Positions 16,398-24,229 of a stretch of 31,979 bases of DNA are shown here, one piece after another. The stretch covers positions 1 through 31,979 of the forward strand of contig CAZEBW010000041.1 in the NCBI GenBank assembly GCA_964510205.1. The letters are read 5' to 3'. Made by a program: the position numbers and the translations under genes. The notes under the pieces were generated by a model. That model was not told where the DNA came from. It searched no databases and saw only the letters and a program-made list of their open reading frames with translations. How positions within the stretch are numbered: the stretch's first letter is position 1; each line of letters opens with the position of its first letter. Origin of the DNA: CAZEBW01 sp964510205. GTDB lineage: Bacteria; Chloroflexota; Anaerolineae; VGOG01.

Positions 16398-18131
16398 CTA
16401 CTCTTCCAGGTCGACGAGTACCCAAAGCTCCGTGGACATTCCCCCTCTCAAGGGGATGGGCTGGAAGTCCTTGACTGTGGAGCGTGCAAAGGCTAACATG
16501 GGGCGCTGGTAGATGGGTGCCCAGGGGTACCACTTCTCGATGAGTGTAATGTGGCCTTCGCGGAAAGAGTCACTACGCTCGTCCCAAGTCGCAACACGCT
16601 CAGAATCGTACCAGACCTGGTCCAACTCGGGATCATTCACACCAAGGTAGTTGGGGTAGGGCAGGTACCCGCCGTCGTGGAACCAGGGGAGGATATCAAG
16701 GCCGTCCCAGGTGTATCGGCGCAGGATGATCGAGTGGCCGCCGGCCTCCAACTGCGAATCGTAGGTCGGCTTATCCATGGGCGTGATGTTGGCCTTGATG
16801 CCCACGTCGGCCAACATATTCTGGGTTGCCACAGCCAGTCGCCGGGCTTCATCGTCCATGTAGGTCCAGTACTCGACCTCGAACTTGGTTCCCGCATCCA
16901 CGCCCTCCACGTTCTCGGCCACCAGGATGCCATCGTCTCCCATCACCCAACCTGCCTCAGCGAACAAGCGCGCAGCTTCGTCGGGGTCGTAGCTGGGAGC
17001 GTACTCGGCTACGCCCTTATCAGCAGCCAACTCGCCCGCCAGGTAGGTGCCGGTGGCCCGGCCCAGGCCCATGTAGAGGGTCTGCTGGATCAGGTCCCGA
17101 TCAATGGCGTGGCCGATGGCCTTCCTCGTCCTCAGATCGGCGACAATCGGCGCGTTAAGGTTCATGCCAATGAACCATATGGTCGCATCTGGCGACTGGT
17201 AGACTTGATAATCCGGGTCGGTTATGTATCTGGGCAGTTCGCGCCAGGGAGCCTCCATGACCAGATGGACGTTGCCGGCCTCCAGCTCGATCAGGCGGCT
17301 GGCATCTTCGGGAATGATGCGGTAGATGATCTTATCCACGTTGGCCGGCCCCTCGTGTCCCGTCCACTCGGCCGCCCAGTTGTAGTCCGGGTTCTTGACC
17401 AGAACCAGGCGCTCATTGAACACCCATTCATCAAGGATGAACGGCCCGGTGCCGGAGGGGTGGGAGGCGTACTCATCGGGGCCGAGACTCTCATAGGTCT
17501 CCTGGCTCATGACGAGGCCCCAGGCGCCGGAAAGGTAGTAGAACAGAGCGGGGAAAGGCCCGTCCATGTGAAGGGCAACCGTGTAGTCGTCAATGATCTT
17601 GATCTCAGTGATGGCGCTGTACATATACGAAACGCCTGACACATCGCTGGCCATCAGTTCGAGCCACCATTTGACCACCTCGGCGTTAAACTCGGAGCCG
17701 TCGTGGAACGTCACACCTTGTTTCAGGTAGAAAGTCACGACGGTGCCATCTTCGGATACCTCCCACCGTTCTGCCAGTCCTCCGGGGTGGTATTCGTAGT
17801 TGTGGTCAACGCTCACCAATGTGTCGTACATCATCACGGTGGGCTCCATGGCGTAGACCATCGTAGAGATGTCAAAGGTTTCGCTGTACTGGACAGGGTA
17901 GCCAATGACCAGGGTCTTGGGTTTTTCTGGCTCTGGAGTGGCGGTGACGACCACCTCCTTCTCGATGACCCTCTCCTTCTCCACCTCAATGGTAACCGGG
18001 ACCTCTTTCTCAACGACCACTTCCTTCTCAACCACCTCAGGAGTAGGCGCGGCGCAGCCTGCTGTCACCACAACTACGATGGTCATTAGCAAGAACAGAG
18101 GCTTCCAAATTGCATTACGCTTGCGGTTCAT
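16398..18131 (-). CDS. Solute-binding lipoprotein, family 5 (peptide/nickel/opine type)
   Basis: The 577-aa protein has a lipoprotein signal with lipobox VTAGC (Cys26). A repetitive charged linker at about residues 31-70 is built of VEKEVVVEKE-like units and ends TATPEPEKPK. The binding domain then has PGGLAERWEVSEDGTVVTFYL, VTFHDGSEFNAEVVKWW and SGTGPFILDEW, the standard family 5 motifs. It is anchored outside the membrane and delivers ligand to the two permeases that follow. AAGGAGGG precedes the ATG. A 23-codon frame with its own AGGAGG ends in an ATGA overlap with this start and could be a leader peptide. No ATPase genes accompany this importer. Confidence 0.93.
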   Translation of the reverse strand: MNRKRNAIWKPLFLLMTIVVVVTAGCAAPTPEVVEKEVVVEKEVPVTIEVEKERVIEKEVVVTATPEPEKPKTLVIGYPVQYSETFDISTMVYAMEPTVMMYDTLVSVDHNYEYHPGGLAERWEVSEDGTVVTFYLKQGVTFHDGSEFNAEVVKWWLELMASDVSGVSYMYSAITEIKIIDDYTVALHMDGPFPALFYYLSGAWGLVMSQETYESLGPDEYASHPSGTGPFILDEWVFNERLVLVKNPDYNWAAEWTGHEGPANVDKIIYRIIPEDASRLIELEAGNVHLVMEAPWRELPRYITDPDYQVYQSPDATIWFIGMNLNAPIVADLRTRKAIGHAIDRDLIQQTLYMGLGRATGTYLAGELAADKGVAEYAPSYDPDEAARLFAEAGWVMGDDGILVAENVEGVDAGTKFEVEYWTYMDDEARRLAVATQNMLADVGIKANITPMDKPTYDSQLEAGGHSIILRRYTWDGLDILPWFHDGGYLPYPNYLGVNDPELDQVWYDSERVATWDERSDSFREGHITLIEKWYPWAPIYQRPMLAFARSTVKDFQPIPLRGGMSTELWVLVDLEE

Positions 18132-18199
18132 TTTTCTCCCTCCTTTTTGGGGAACTGAAAACTAAAACTCGACCATAGTAGCTCCCGGTTGTGCGCCAT
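18128..18199 (-). CDS. Possible 23-aa leader peptide of the second importer
   Basis: ATG at 18199 opens a frame reading MAHNRELLWSSFSFQFPKKE and then GEK. Its TGA overlaps the lipoprotein ATG as ATGA. An AAGGAGG site lies about 13 bases upstream, spaced closer to a degenerate ATG-TAA mini-frame. No run of a single amino acid codon is present, so classical attenuation is not indicated. The frame may be chance. Confidence 0.2.
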   Translation of the reverse strand: MAHNRELLWSSFSFQFPKKEGEK

Positions 18200-18419
18200 A
18201 TTACATAGGCTTCCTCCTTTCTTTCTTGGGGGACGGCATCAGTCTCCGTGTCCCCATTGCTCCTGTTCATCGAGCTACAGGACACACCAGTTCACAGGCC
18301 CTACAGTACGTACTAACCTTGTCTGGTGAATCACCATCCCCCCAGTCTTCCATGCCGCTTCGTACACAGTTGCTGATGAAGCAGCGGCTTCATTGGCCTC
18401 GTCTCAGCCCATTTCCAGA
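18200..18419. other. Gap between Fe-S protein and second importer
   Basis: No gene is seen. A dyad ATGAAGC-AGCG-GCTTCAT at 18376-18393 lies 27 bases past the Fe-S protein stop and could be a weak terminator, though no T tract follows. This gap is the most likely site of the promoter for the importer/AcnX operon, but I could not find a convincing -35/-10 pair. Confidence 0.4.
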
Positions 18420-19202
18420 TCAAAGGGAGGCACCCTGTGCGACGGGGCACGCGAGCTCACAGTACCGGCAGGGTTTCATAACCATGCTGGCCTCTTCTAT
18501 CCCCATAACCGAACCATCTATCATTTCCTCATTGGCATAGCGCGCGTCATTCTCCTCCTTGCAGTATGGCCTTTCGAAAGACCCGCTTCGGAACGCATTC
18601 CTCGGACAAGCTCGGTGACAGGGCATATCGCATCCATCACATGGATCGAAGCCGGTCATCGGACCGGTTGGCTGGAGCTCAGCCTCCATAAAGATCCCCC
18701 TCAGACGGACACGTGGTCCAAACTCCGGTGTGATCAGGAGATTGTTTCTGCCAATCACCCCCAGGCCAGCCAGATGAGCAGAATCCTTGAGAAAAGTCCC
18801 TCCGAATTCGACCTGATACGGCAGCGAAAGGGCGCTGATTCCGAGCTCTTCCTCCAGCCAGACCCGCAGCTTATGCGATTGACTTCTCAACACACGGTTG
18901 CCGGGGGTAAAGCCTGGGACCTTCATGCTCCACCAATCGAGTACCGGCTCGGATGCTGGATGGACCAAAGCCCACACCAGCACGGATTTGTACCGCTTGT
19001 CCTCGTGCCAATCGAAACCCTTGAATTCGAAGTAATCTGAGGATGAGGGATCGTATTCTTCATAGAACGGCCTTTTGCTGTAAACCTCAAAGGAGGGGGA
19101 AGCTTCGAGATCTTCGATCCTGGCGATCCCCCCCGACGACGCACCCAGTTCCTTCGCCTTCTCAAGGATGGTCTTTTCAAGCTTATTGTCTCCGGATTTC
19201 AT
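18420..19202 (-). CDS. QueG-like double [4Fe-4S] protein (epoxyqueuosine reductase-related)
   Basis: The 260-aa protein keeps the QueG-type core KDSAHLAGLGVIGRNNLLITPEFGPRVRL (about 139-167), followed by exactly eight cluster Cys: C188, C191, C195, C199 in CDGCDMPCHRACP, then C214, C245, C248 and C252 (CRYCELACP). QueG uses cobalamin and two clusters for reduction; members outside tRNA modification are common and mostly uncharacterised. The C-terminal HEAT-like repeats of true QueG are missing, so a tRNA role is unlikely. It may pass electrons to a corrinoid or another acceptor. The frame continues 17 codons upstream, but AAAGGAA precedes the ATG at 19202. It follows the ADP-forming synthetase. 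Confidence 0.75.
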   Translation of the reverse strand: MKSGDNKLEKTILEKAKELGASSGGIARIEDLEASPSFEVYSKRPFYEEYDPSSSDYFEFKGFDWHEDKRYKSVLVWALVHPASEPVLDWWSMKVPGFTPGNRVLRSQSHKLRVWLEEELGISALSLPYQVEFGGTFLKDSAHLAGLGVIGRNNLLITPEFGPRVRLRGIFMEAELQPTGPMTGFDPCDGCDMPCHRACPRNAFRSGSFERPYCKEENDARYANEEMIDGSVMGIEEASMVMKPCRYCELACPVAQGASL

Positions 19203-19249
19203 GTGCTTGGTTCCTTTCCACTGCGAAGCCGGGCCACCAACTTGGCCCC

Positions 19250-21331
19250 TCAACTTTCAGTGCGTTCAATTTGCTTGTTCGCGTTCAGGCTGACTAGGGC
19301 ATCGGCCGCGACCACACCCTGACCTTCGGCCAGGAGCATCAGCGGGTTGATATCGAGCTCGATGATGGATGAGGGGTCACTCTCTACCATGCCCGCAACC
19401 GCCAAGATGACATCAACAGCGGCGTTCAGATCAGCAGGTGGAGCCCCCCTGAAACCGCTAAAGAGAGGGGCACACTTCAGCCGACGCAAAGCACGCAACA
19501 CCCGCTCTCTGGTGGTCGGCAGCAGAAGTGCTGCGCTGTCTTTCATCAGCTCGACCATGACGCCACCGCCTCCGACTAAAAGATGTGGGCCGAATTGCTC
19601 ATCACGGGCCACACCGACGATGAGCTCTGCCACGACGCCGTTTGCACAGCAACCGACCATTTCCTCGATCAGAAAGGACTCAGAGAGGCCCGAAATCTCT
19701 GTCACCGCTGCCGATACCTCACCTGCGCTGCCAAGACCGGTTCTGACGCCCCCGACTTCGGTCTTGTGCGCAACGCCCAATGCCTTGACAACAACCGGAT
19801 AGCCCAATGTTTCGGCCACGGCCGCCGCCTCCCCGGCGCTGCGAACGACTCGCGACGCAGGGACCGGTACGCCATGCCGGGCGAGCAGAGCCTTGGATTC
19901 GGCCTCGTCCAACACCCTGACGGCCCCATCCTGCGGTTGCCCAAAGTCCGTGAGCAACGGCGGGCTGGGAGGCTGGCTCCAGGCGTCGCCCACATCAACC
20001 GCCGCCCGGATGCCTGCCAGCCCGTCATCAATACCGGCCAGCATAGCAACGCCTTCTTTCATCAAACGCTCCGCCACCGCCTCCGAAATCGTATCCGAAA
20101 ACGTCGCTTGCACCGCGCCCTTGGTGCCAGTCTGCTGGACCGCTCGGACAAAACCTCTCTCGGCCCCACCCCAGGTTGATTGGTCACAGCGGTCTGCCCG
20201 TGGGTAATCGAGCAGACACAGCGCTACATCGAAGTCTTCTGTCAAAAGCGCGCTAAATTGCTCGGCCATCCGTTCCTCGTCATTCCAGTAGAACATCTGA
20301 AAATCGAACGGGTTGGCAGCCACCATCCGCTCGTGTATCGTCGCTCGAAGACCTTGCGCCACCTTTTCGGATAGCGGGGGCATGGTCAAGCTCGGGCCCA
20401 GGGCGTCGGCTAGAAGCGTGAGGTCGCCGCCCGAAGTGCTCATGGCCGCGACCCGGCCACCGTCTAATGGGCCGAGAACATGCAGCACCTTCAGCGCTTC
20501 CATGAGCGCTTCCAGAGAATCGACTCGAGCCACGCCGAGTCGCTCGAACAGAGCACTCACCAGAGCGTCGGAACCGGCAAGCGACGCCGTATGCGACACC
20601 ACCATTTTCTGTGCGACCTCGGAGCGACCGACCTTTATGGCAACAACGGGCTTGCCCAGCCCTCGGGCCACGTTGACTGCTTCCTCGAAGGACTTCGGGT
20701 CAGGCATTGTTTCCAAAAAGAGCCCCAGTGCCGTGACCCGATCCTCTCGAGCGAACGTGTGAATCGCGTCGTGGAGATCGAACTTCAGCCTGTTCCCCAG
20801 GGAAACCATGTAGGCGATAGGCAGGCCACGCCGCTGCATGGTGAGGTTGAAACCCACGTTCGACGACATGGTGATGATGGCCACGCCTTCATCAACTCGT
20901 CGGCCGCCCTGCTGGTCGGGCCAGAGCATCGCCCCGTTGAGATAGTTGAGAAGCCCGTAGCAGTTCGGCCCGATCAGGGGCATGTCGCCAGAGGCCTCCA
21001 GAAGTTGCTCTGAGAGTTCGGCGCCCTCCTCGCCCGCCTCGACAAAGCCTGTGGCATAGCAGACCGCGCCGCCCGCACCTCGCGCCGCGAGATCTCTAAC
21101 GATGTCTATGGTGATGTAGCGATTAACACCCACGTACGCGGCATCGGGGCTTGCCGGTAGATCCTCCACCGAGCGGTAGACCTTGTGCCCCAGGATCTCC
21201 GTTTTCTTGGGATGGACCGGCCAGATCTCCCCTTCGTATCCCATGAGATCGCTCTGGCGAATCACCTCTTGGGCCTGCGCACCGCCGAAAGCGGCAATGG
21301 AACGCGGTTTCAAAAGACGCTCAAATGACAT
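19250..21331 (-). CDS. ADP-forming acyl-CoA synthetase, fused alpha-beta type
   Basis: The 693-aa protein combines a CoA-binding Rossmann domain (residues about 1-125, with GPNCYGLLNYLNGAML), a succinyl-CoA synthetase-like domain holding the phospho-His loop VSHTASLAGSD (His247), and a C-terminal ATP-grasp domain (EAESKALLARHGVPVP, then YPVVVKALGVAHKTEVGGV and ELDINPLML). This is the acetyl-CoA synthetase (ADP-forming) architecture, which interconverts an acyl-CoA plus ADP and phosphate with acid plus ATP. GGGAGG precedes the ATG. It could conserve energy from an acyl-CoA product or activate an acid cheaply. The actual acid is unknown. Confidence 0.9.
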   Translation of the reverse strand: MSFERLLKPRSIAAFGGAQAQEVIRQSDLMGYEGEIWPVHPKKTEILGHKVYRSVEDLPASPDAAYVGVNRYITIDIVRDLAARGAGGAVCYATGFVEAGEEGAELSEQLLEASGDMPLIGPNCYGLLNYLNGAMLWPDQQGGRRVDEGVAIITMSSNVGFNLTMQRRGLPIAYMVSLGNRLKFDLHDAIHTFAREDRVTALGLFLETMPDPKSFEEAVNVARGLGKPVVAIKVGRSEVAQKMVVSHTASLAGSDALVSALFERLGVARVDSLEALMEALKVLHVLGPLDGGRVAAMSTSGGDLTLLADALGPSLTMPPLSEKVAQGLRATIHERMVAANPFDFQMFYWNDEERMAEQFSALLTEDFDVALCLLDYPRADRCDQSTWGGAERGFVRAVQQTGTKGAVQATFSDTISEAVAERLMKEGVAMLAGIDDGLAGIRAAVDVGDAWSQPPSPPLLTDFGQPQDGAVRVLDEAESKALLARHGVPVPASRVVRSAGEAAAVAETLGYPVVVKALGVAHKTEVGGVRTGLGSAGEVSAAVTEISGLSESFLIEEMVGCCANGVVAELIVGVARDEQFGPHLLVGGGGVMVELMKDSAALLLPTTRERVLRALRRLKCAPLFSGFRGAPPADLNAAVDVILAVAGMVESDPSSIIELDINPLMLLAEGQGVVAADALVSLNANKQIERTES

Positions 21332-21386
21332 GTGTTATCCTCCCGGCGTAAGTTTCGCCCTTTGTTACCTCCACCAAGCGCTCCTC

Positions 21387-22445
21387 TTATGCCTCTCCAA
21401 TATGCAGGTGAAAAACGGCGTCAAACTCATCCCGCTTTTCGATGAAGGGGATATGCGCCGCATCTTGAATGACCACTTCTTGGTAGCTGCCGCCAGCCTC
21501 AGCATACTTCTCCAGGGCAGCGCGGGTTTGAGCCAGCATCGGCTGCGGGGGATACACCTCCTCCCCGGGCCAACCTGGTATGAGACCCATCTTGCCCAAG
21601 AAGCCGGGATCGGAAGTTGAGTTGTCAGATACGACTTGATCATGGCTGCCGCGCGCCCATAACACAGGTACCTTCAGTCTCCCATCATAGATCTTGCTGA
21701 CGTCTCCGGTATATTTGGGCGACATGGCGTTGGCCGGGCCCCAAGCACCTGGAGCCACGTAGGGCCAATTGGAAGATGGAGTTGAGTCACCTGGGAAGTC
21801 CTGCTCTCCGATATGGATGGACAGCAGCGAGGATAGCAGTTCTTCCTCCCGAGGTGGGATGAATGATTCAGTAAACAGTCCCCGCATGCCGACGCGGGGC
21901 GAAAGCTGGCTTTCCATGCTGCGGTCTCCGTCTGTCACCCGCTGAATCAGCTCGGGATTCACCAGGGCGCCACCGGTGCCGGCGAAATCGGGGTAGCAAG
22001 GCGTACCGTCCTCGTCCTTGGTGCCACCGAAGCCATAGGGTGAGCCAGGATTGATCAACGTCACCGTCAGGAAGCGTTCAGGGCAGTCCATCATCATTCG
22101 CCAGACGACGGAACCACCCATGGAGCACCCGACGATGTGCGCTTTCTGAATGCTCAAGTGATCGAGCAGCGCCGCCGCATCATCAGCCCAATCACCTGCG
22201 CCGCGTGTAGCGTCCACCTTTTTCGCCGCATCGGCGTCACCGTACCCACGAAGATCAGGAGCAATGCCCCAATACCCTGAGGGCAGAGCCAGCATCGTCT
22301 GTTCCCACCAAGTGGCCGAAGAGAAGTTGCCATGCAAAAAGAGTACAGGGACACCGTCTTCTGGCCCGGTGAACAACACCCGACTGGCGATTCGCTCTGT
22401 CGCAATTGTCTTGGCGGCCACACCTTCCGTTGTTGGTACACTCAT
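21387..22445 (-). CDS. Alpha/beta-hydrolase
   Basis: The 352-aa protein has the oxyanion motif LHGNFSSATWW, the nucleophile elbow GCSMGGS (Ser108), a late acidic segment ARGSHDQVV and the catalytic His in DAAHIPFIEK. No signal peptide is visible. It is longer than a minimal hydrolase because of a cap insert between about 125 and 260. It begins 18 bases after the stop of the AMP-forming ligase, so it is co-transcribed. It may be a thioesterase, lactonase or ester hydrolase in the acid-degradation route; sequence alone does not separate these. Confidence 0.88.
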   Translation of the reverse strand: MSVPTTEGVAAKTIATERIASRVLFTGPEDGVPVLFLHGNFSSATWWEQTMLALPSGYWGIAPDLRGYGDADAAKKVDATRGAGDWADDAAALLDHLSIQKAHIVGCSMGGSVVWRMMMDCPERFLTVTLINPGSPYGFGGTKDEDGTPCYPDFAGTGGALVNPELIQRVTDGDRSMESQLSPRVGMRGLFTESFIPPREEELLSSLLSIHIGEQDFPGDSTPSSNWPYVAPGAWGPANAMSPKYTGDVSKIYDGRLKVPVLWARGSHDQVVSDNSTSDPGFLGKMGLIPGWPGEEVYPPQPMLAQTRAALEKYAEAGGSYQEVVIQDAAHIPFIEKRDEFDAVFHLHIGEA

Positions 22446-22462
22446 GAGTTTCTCCCTTCAAG

Positions 22463-24124
22463 TTAGTCGGTCCAGTACTGGCTGCGCAACGCTTTCTTAT
22501 CAATCTTGCCCACGCTGGTCCTGGGCAATCCCTCGATGAAAACGTAGCGCTCAGGCACGGCCCACTTGGTGAGCACACCCTCGGCCACGAACCTCTGCAA
22601 ATGCTCCTGCATGGCCTCAGCCGTGATCCGATCCTCAGCGCCCTCTGCGGGAACGATGATGGCCAGGGGACGCTCGCCCCACTTCTGGCCGGGAATGCCG
22701 ATTACCGCCGCCTCCAGCACGTCGTCGTGTAGGCTGAGCAGGTTCTCCAGCTCCAGAGAGACGATCCATTCACCGCCGCTCTTGATGACGTCCTTGATGC
22801 GATCCACGATCTGGATGTAGCCATGCTCGTCCACATTGGCCACATCGCCGGTGTGCATCCACCCCCCGTCCCATAGCTCTTCGCTCCGCTCGGGGTCCTG
22901 GTAGTAGCCGGGCGTGGTCCAGGGAGAGCGCACCACAATCTCGCCGGTCTCGGTTCCGTCTGGAGCCACGTCTTGGCCGTCGGGTCCCACCACGCGTATC
23001 TTGACCAGCGGCATAACAAAACCTGTCTTGACCATCCAATCCAGTTGTTTGTCCTCATCCCACTCCTCTTCCATAAAGGGCTTGAGGTTGGCAATGGTGA
23101 GGAGCGGGCAGGTCTCAGAGAGACCGTAGCCGCCAGTGATTTTGATGCCCAGCTCTCTCGCCGCCATAGCCAGTCCCTTGGTCAACCGCGCACCGCCGGT
23201 GACCACGCGCCAGTGGCTCAGGTCCAGGCCTTGCGCCGCCGCAGGGGTGATGACCATCTGAAGAATCGTAGGCACACAGTGGCTGAAGGTCGCTCCCTCC
23301 TCCACGATCAACTGGAGGAGCATGTCTGGATCGTACTTGCCAGGGTAAACCTGCTTGAATCCGTGGACAGTGGCCCAATAGGGCACTCCCCAGGCGTGAA
23401 CGTGGAACATGGGCGTGAGCGGCATGTAGACTTCGTGTTTGCCCATCGGCCCGTAGTTGGAGAGGGCTGGCAAAGATCCCCAGCCGGCGAAGGTGTGCAG
23501 CACCAGTTGCCGGTGGGTGAAGTAGACGCCCTTGGGCTTGCCCGTCGTCCCGGTGGTGTAGGACAAGGTAGCCTGGGTGTTCTCGTCGAAGCCGTATTTA
23601 CTTCCAAGGTCGGGCAGTTCGCCAAGCGGTGAAGCGCCTGCCAGGAGTTCTTCGTACTCCGCGTCTATCCACCCGATGTCCGGTCTTTCCTGCGGATGTT
23701 CGTTATCCGCTTGATCGGTGATCAACACATACCTGCGGATGGAGGGGAGTCGGGGGCGAAGCTCTTCCACCAGGGGCAAGAAGTCCTCATGGAAGATGAG
23801 CACCTCGTCCTCGGCGTGCTGCATGGTGTAGATCACGTTCTCCGGGGCCAGGTTGGGATTGATGGTGTGCAGGATGGCGCCGCTGCCGGGGACGCCAAAG
23901 TACATCTCCAGGTAGCGGTGGCTGTCCCATTCGATCACGCCGACCTTGGTGCCTCCCTCCACGCCAAGCTGCTGGAGAGCCGCGGCCAGCCTGAGCACCC
24001 TACCGTACATATCGGCGTAGGTGTAGCGCACCTGGTCTCGGTAGACGATCTCCTGATCAGGAGCCCACGCTACGCCGTGTTCAAGCAGGTGCTTGAGCAG
24101 GAGTTGGAAATCGTAAGTGGGCAT
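22463..24124 (-). CDS. AMP-forming acyl-CoA ligase (fatty-acid CoA ligase type)
   Basis: The 553-aa protein belongs to the ANL superfamily. It has the phosphate loop SYTTGTTGKPKGV (about 188-200), MFHVHAWGVPY, GGYGLSETCPLL, the adenine motif TGDVANVDEHGYIQIVDRIKD and the C-terminal Lys in GKIDKKALR. The INPNLAPENVIYTMQHAED segment resembles medium-chain (AlkK-like) ligases. It activates an acid with ATP and CoA. The frame runs 13 codons further, but AAAGGA lies before the ATG at 24124. Its upstream spacer is made of octamer repeats. Chain length cannot be assigned. Confidence 0.92.
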   Translation of the reverse strand: MPTYDFQLLLKHLLEHGVAWAPDQEIVYRDQVRYTYADMYGRVLRLAAALQQLGVEGGTKVGVIEWDSHRYLEMYFGVPGSGAILHTINPNLAPENVIYTMQHAEDEVLIFHEDFLPLVEELRPRLPSIRRYVLITDQADNEHPQERPDIGWIDAEYEELLAGASPLGELPDLGSKYGFDENTQATLSYTTGTTGKPKGVYFTHRQLVLHTFAGWGSLPALSNYGPMGKHEVYMPLTPMFHVHAWGVPYWATVHGFKQVYPGKYDPDMLLQLIVEEGATFSHCVPTILQMVITPAAAQGLDLSHWRVVTGGARLTKGLAMAARELGIKITGGYGLSETCPLLTIANLKPFMEEEWDEDKQLDWMVKTGFVMPLVKIRVVGPDGQDVAPDGTETGEIVVRSPWTTPGYYQDPERSEELWDGGWMHTGDVANVDEHGYIQIVDRIKDVIKSGGEWIVSLELENLLSLHDDVLEAAVIGIPGQKWGERPLAIIVPAEGAEDRITAEAMQEHLQRFVAEGVLTKWAVPERYVFIEGLPRTSVGKIDKKALRSQYWTD

Positions 24125-24140
24125 TGTGACGTCCTTTCGG

Positions 24141-24228
24141 TTGGCACATCGGTACTTTGGCAAACTGGTAGATTGGTGAACCGGAGACCGTATCCAAATC
24201 TACCAATTGACCAGTCTCCCGACCTACT
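24141..24228. repeat. Octamer-period repeat arranged as an inverted repeat
   Basis: From 24141 six consecutive octamers read TTGGCACA, TCGGTACT, TTGGCAAA, CTGGTAGA, TTGGTGAA and CCGGAGAC, a degenerate (T/C)(T/C)GG pattern with an exact 8-base period. The following 40 bases carry the same octamer type on the opposite strand (TTGGTAGA, CTGGTCAA, TCGGGAGA). The two halves pair: TGGTAGATTGG at 24166-24176 with CCAAATCTACCA at 24194-24205. It occupies nearly all of the spacer between two genes. Confidence 0.75.
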
Positions 24229-24229
24229 T

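Noticed and set aside
16551..17639. Long plus-strand frame of 362 codons
   Set aside because: It lies wholly antisense to the well-supported binding lipoprotein, has no recognisable motifs, and reflects codon bias of the real gene.
24141..24228. Periodic spacer as a CRISPR array
   Set aside because: Units are 8 bases without spacers, and no cas genes are nearby.
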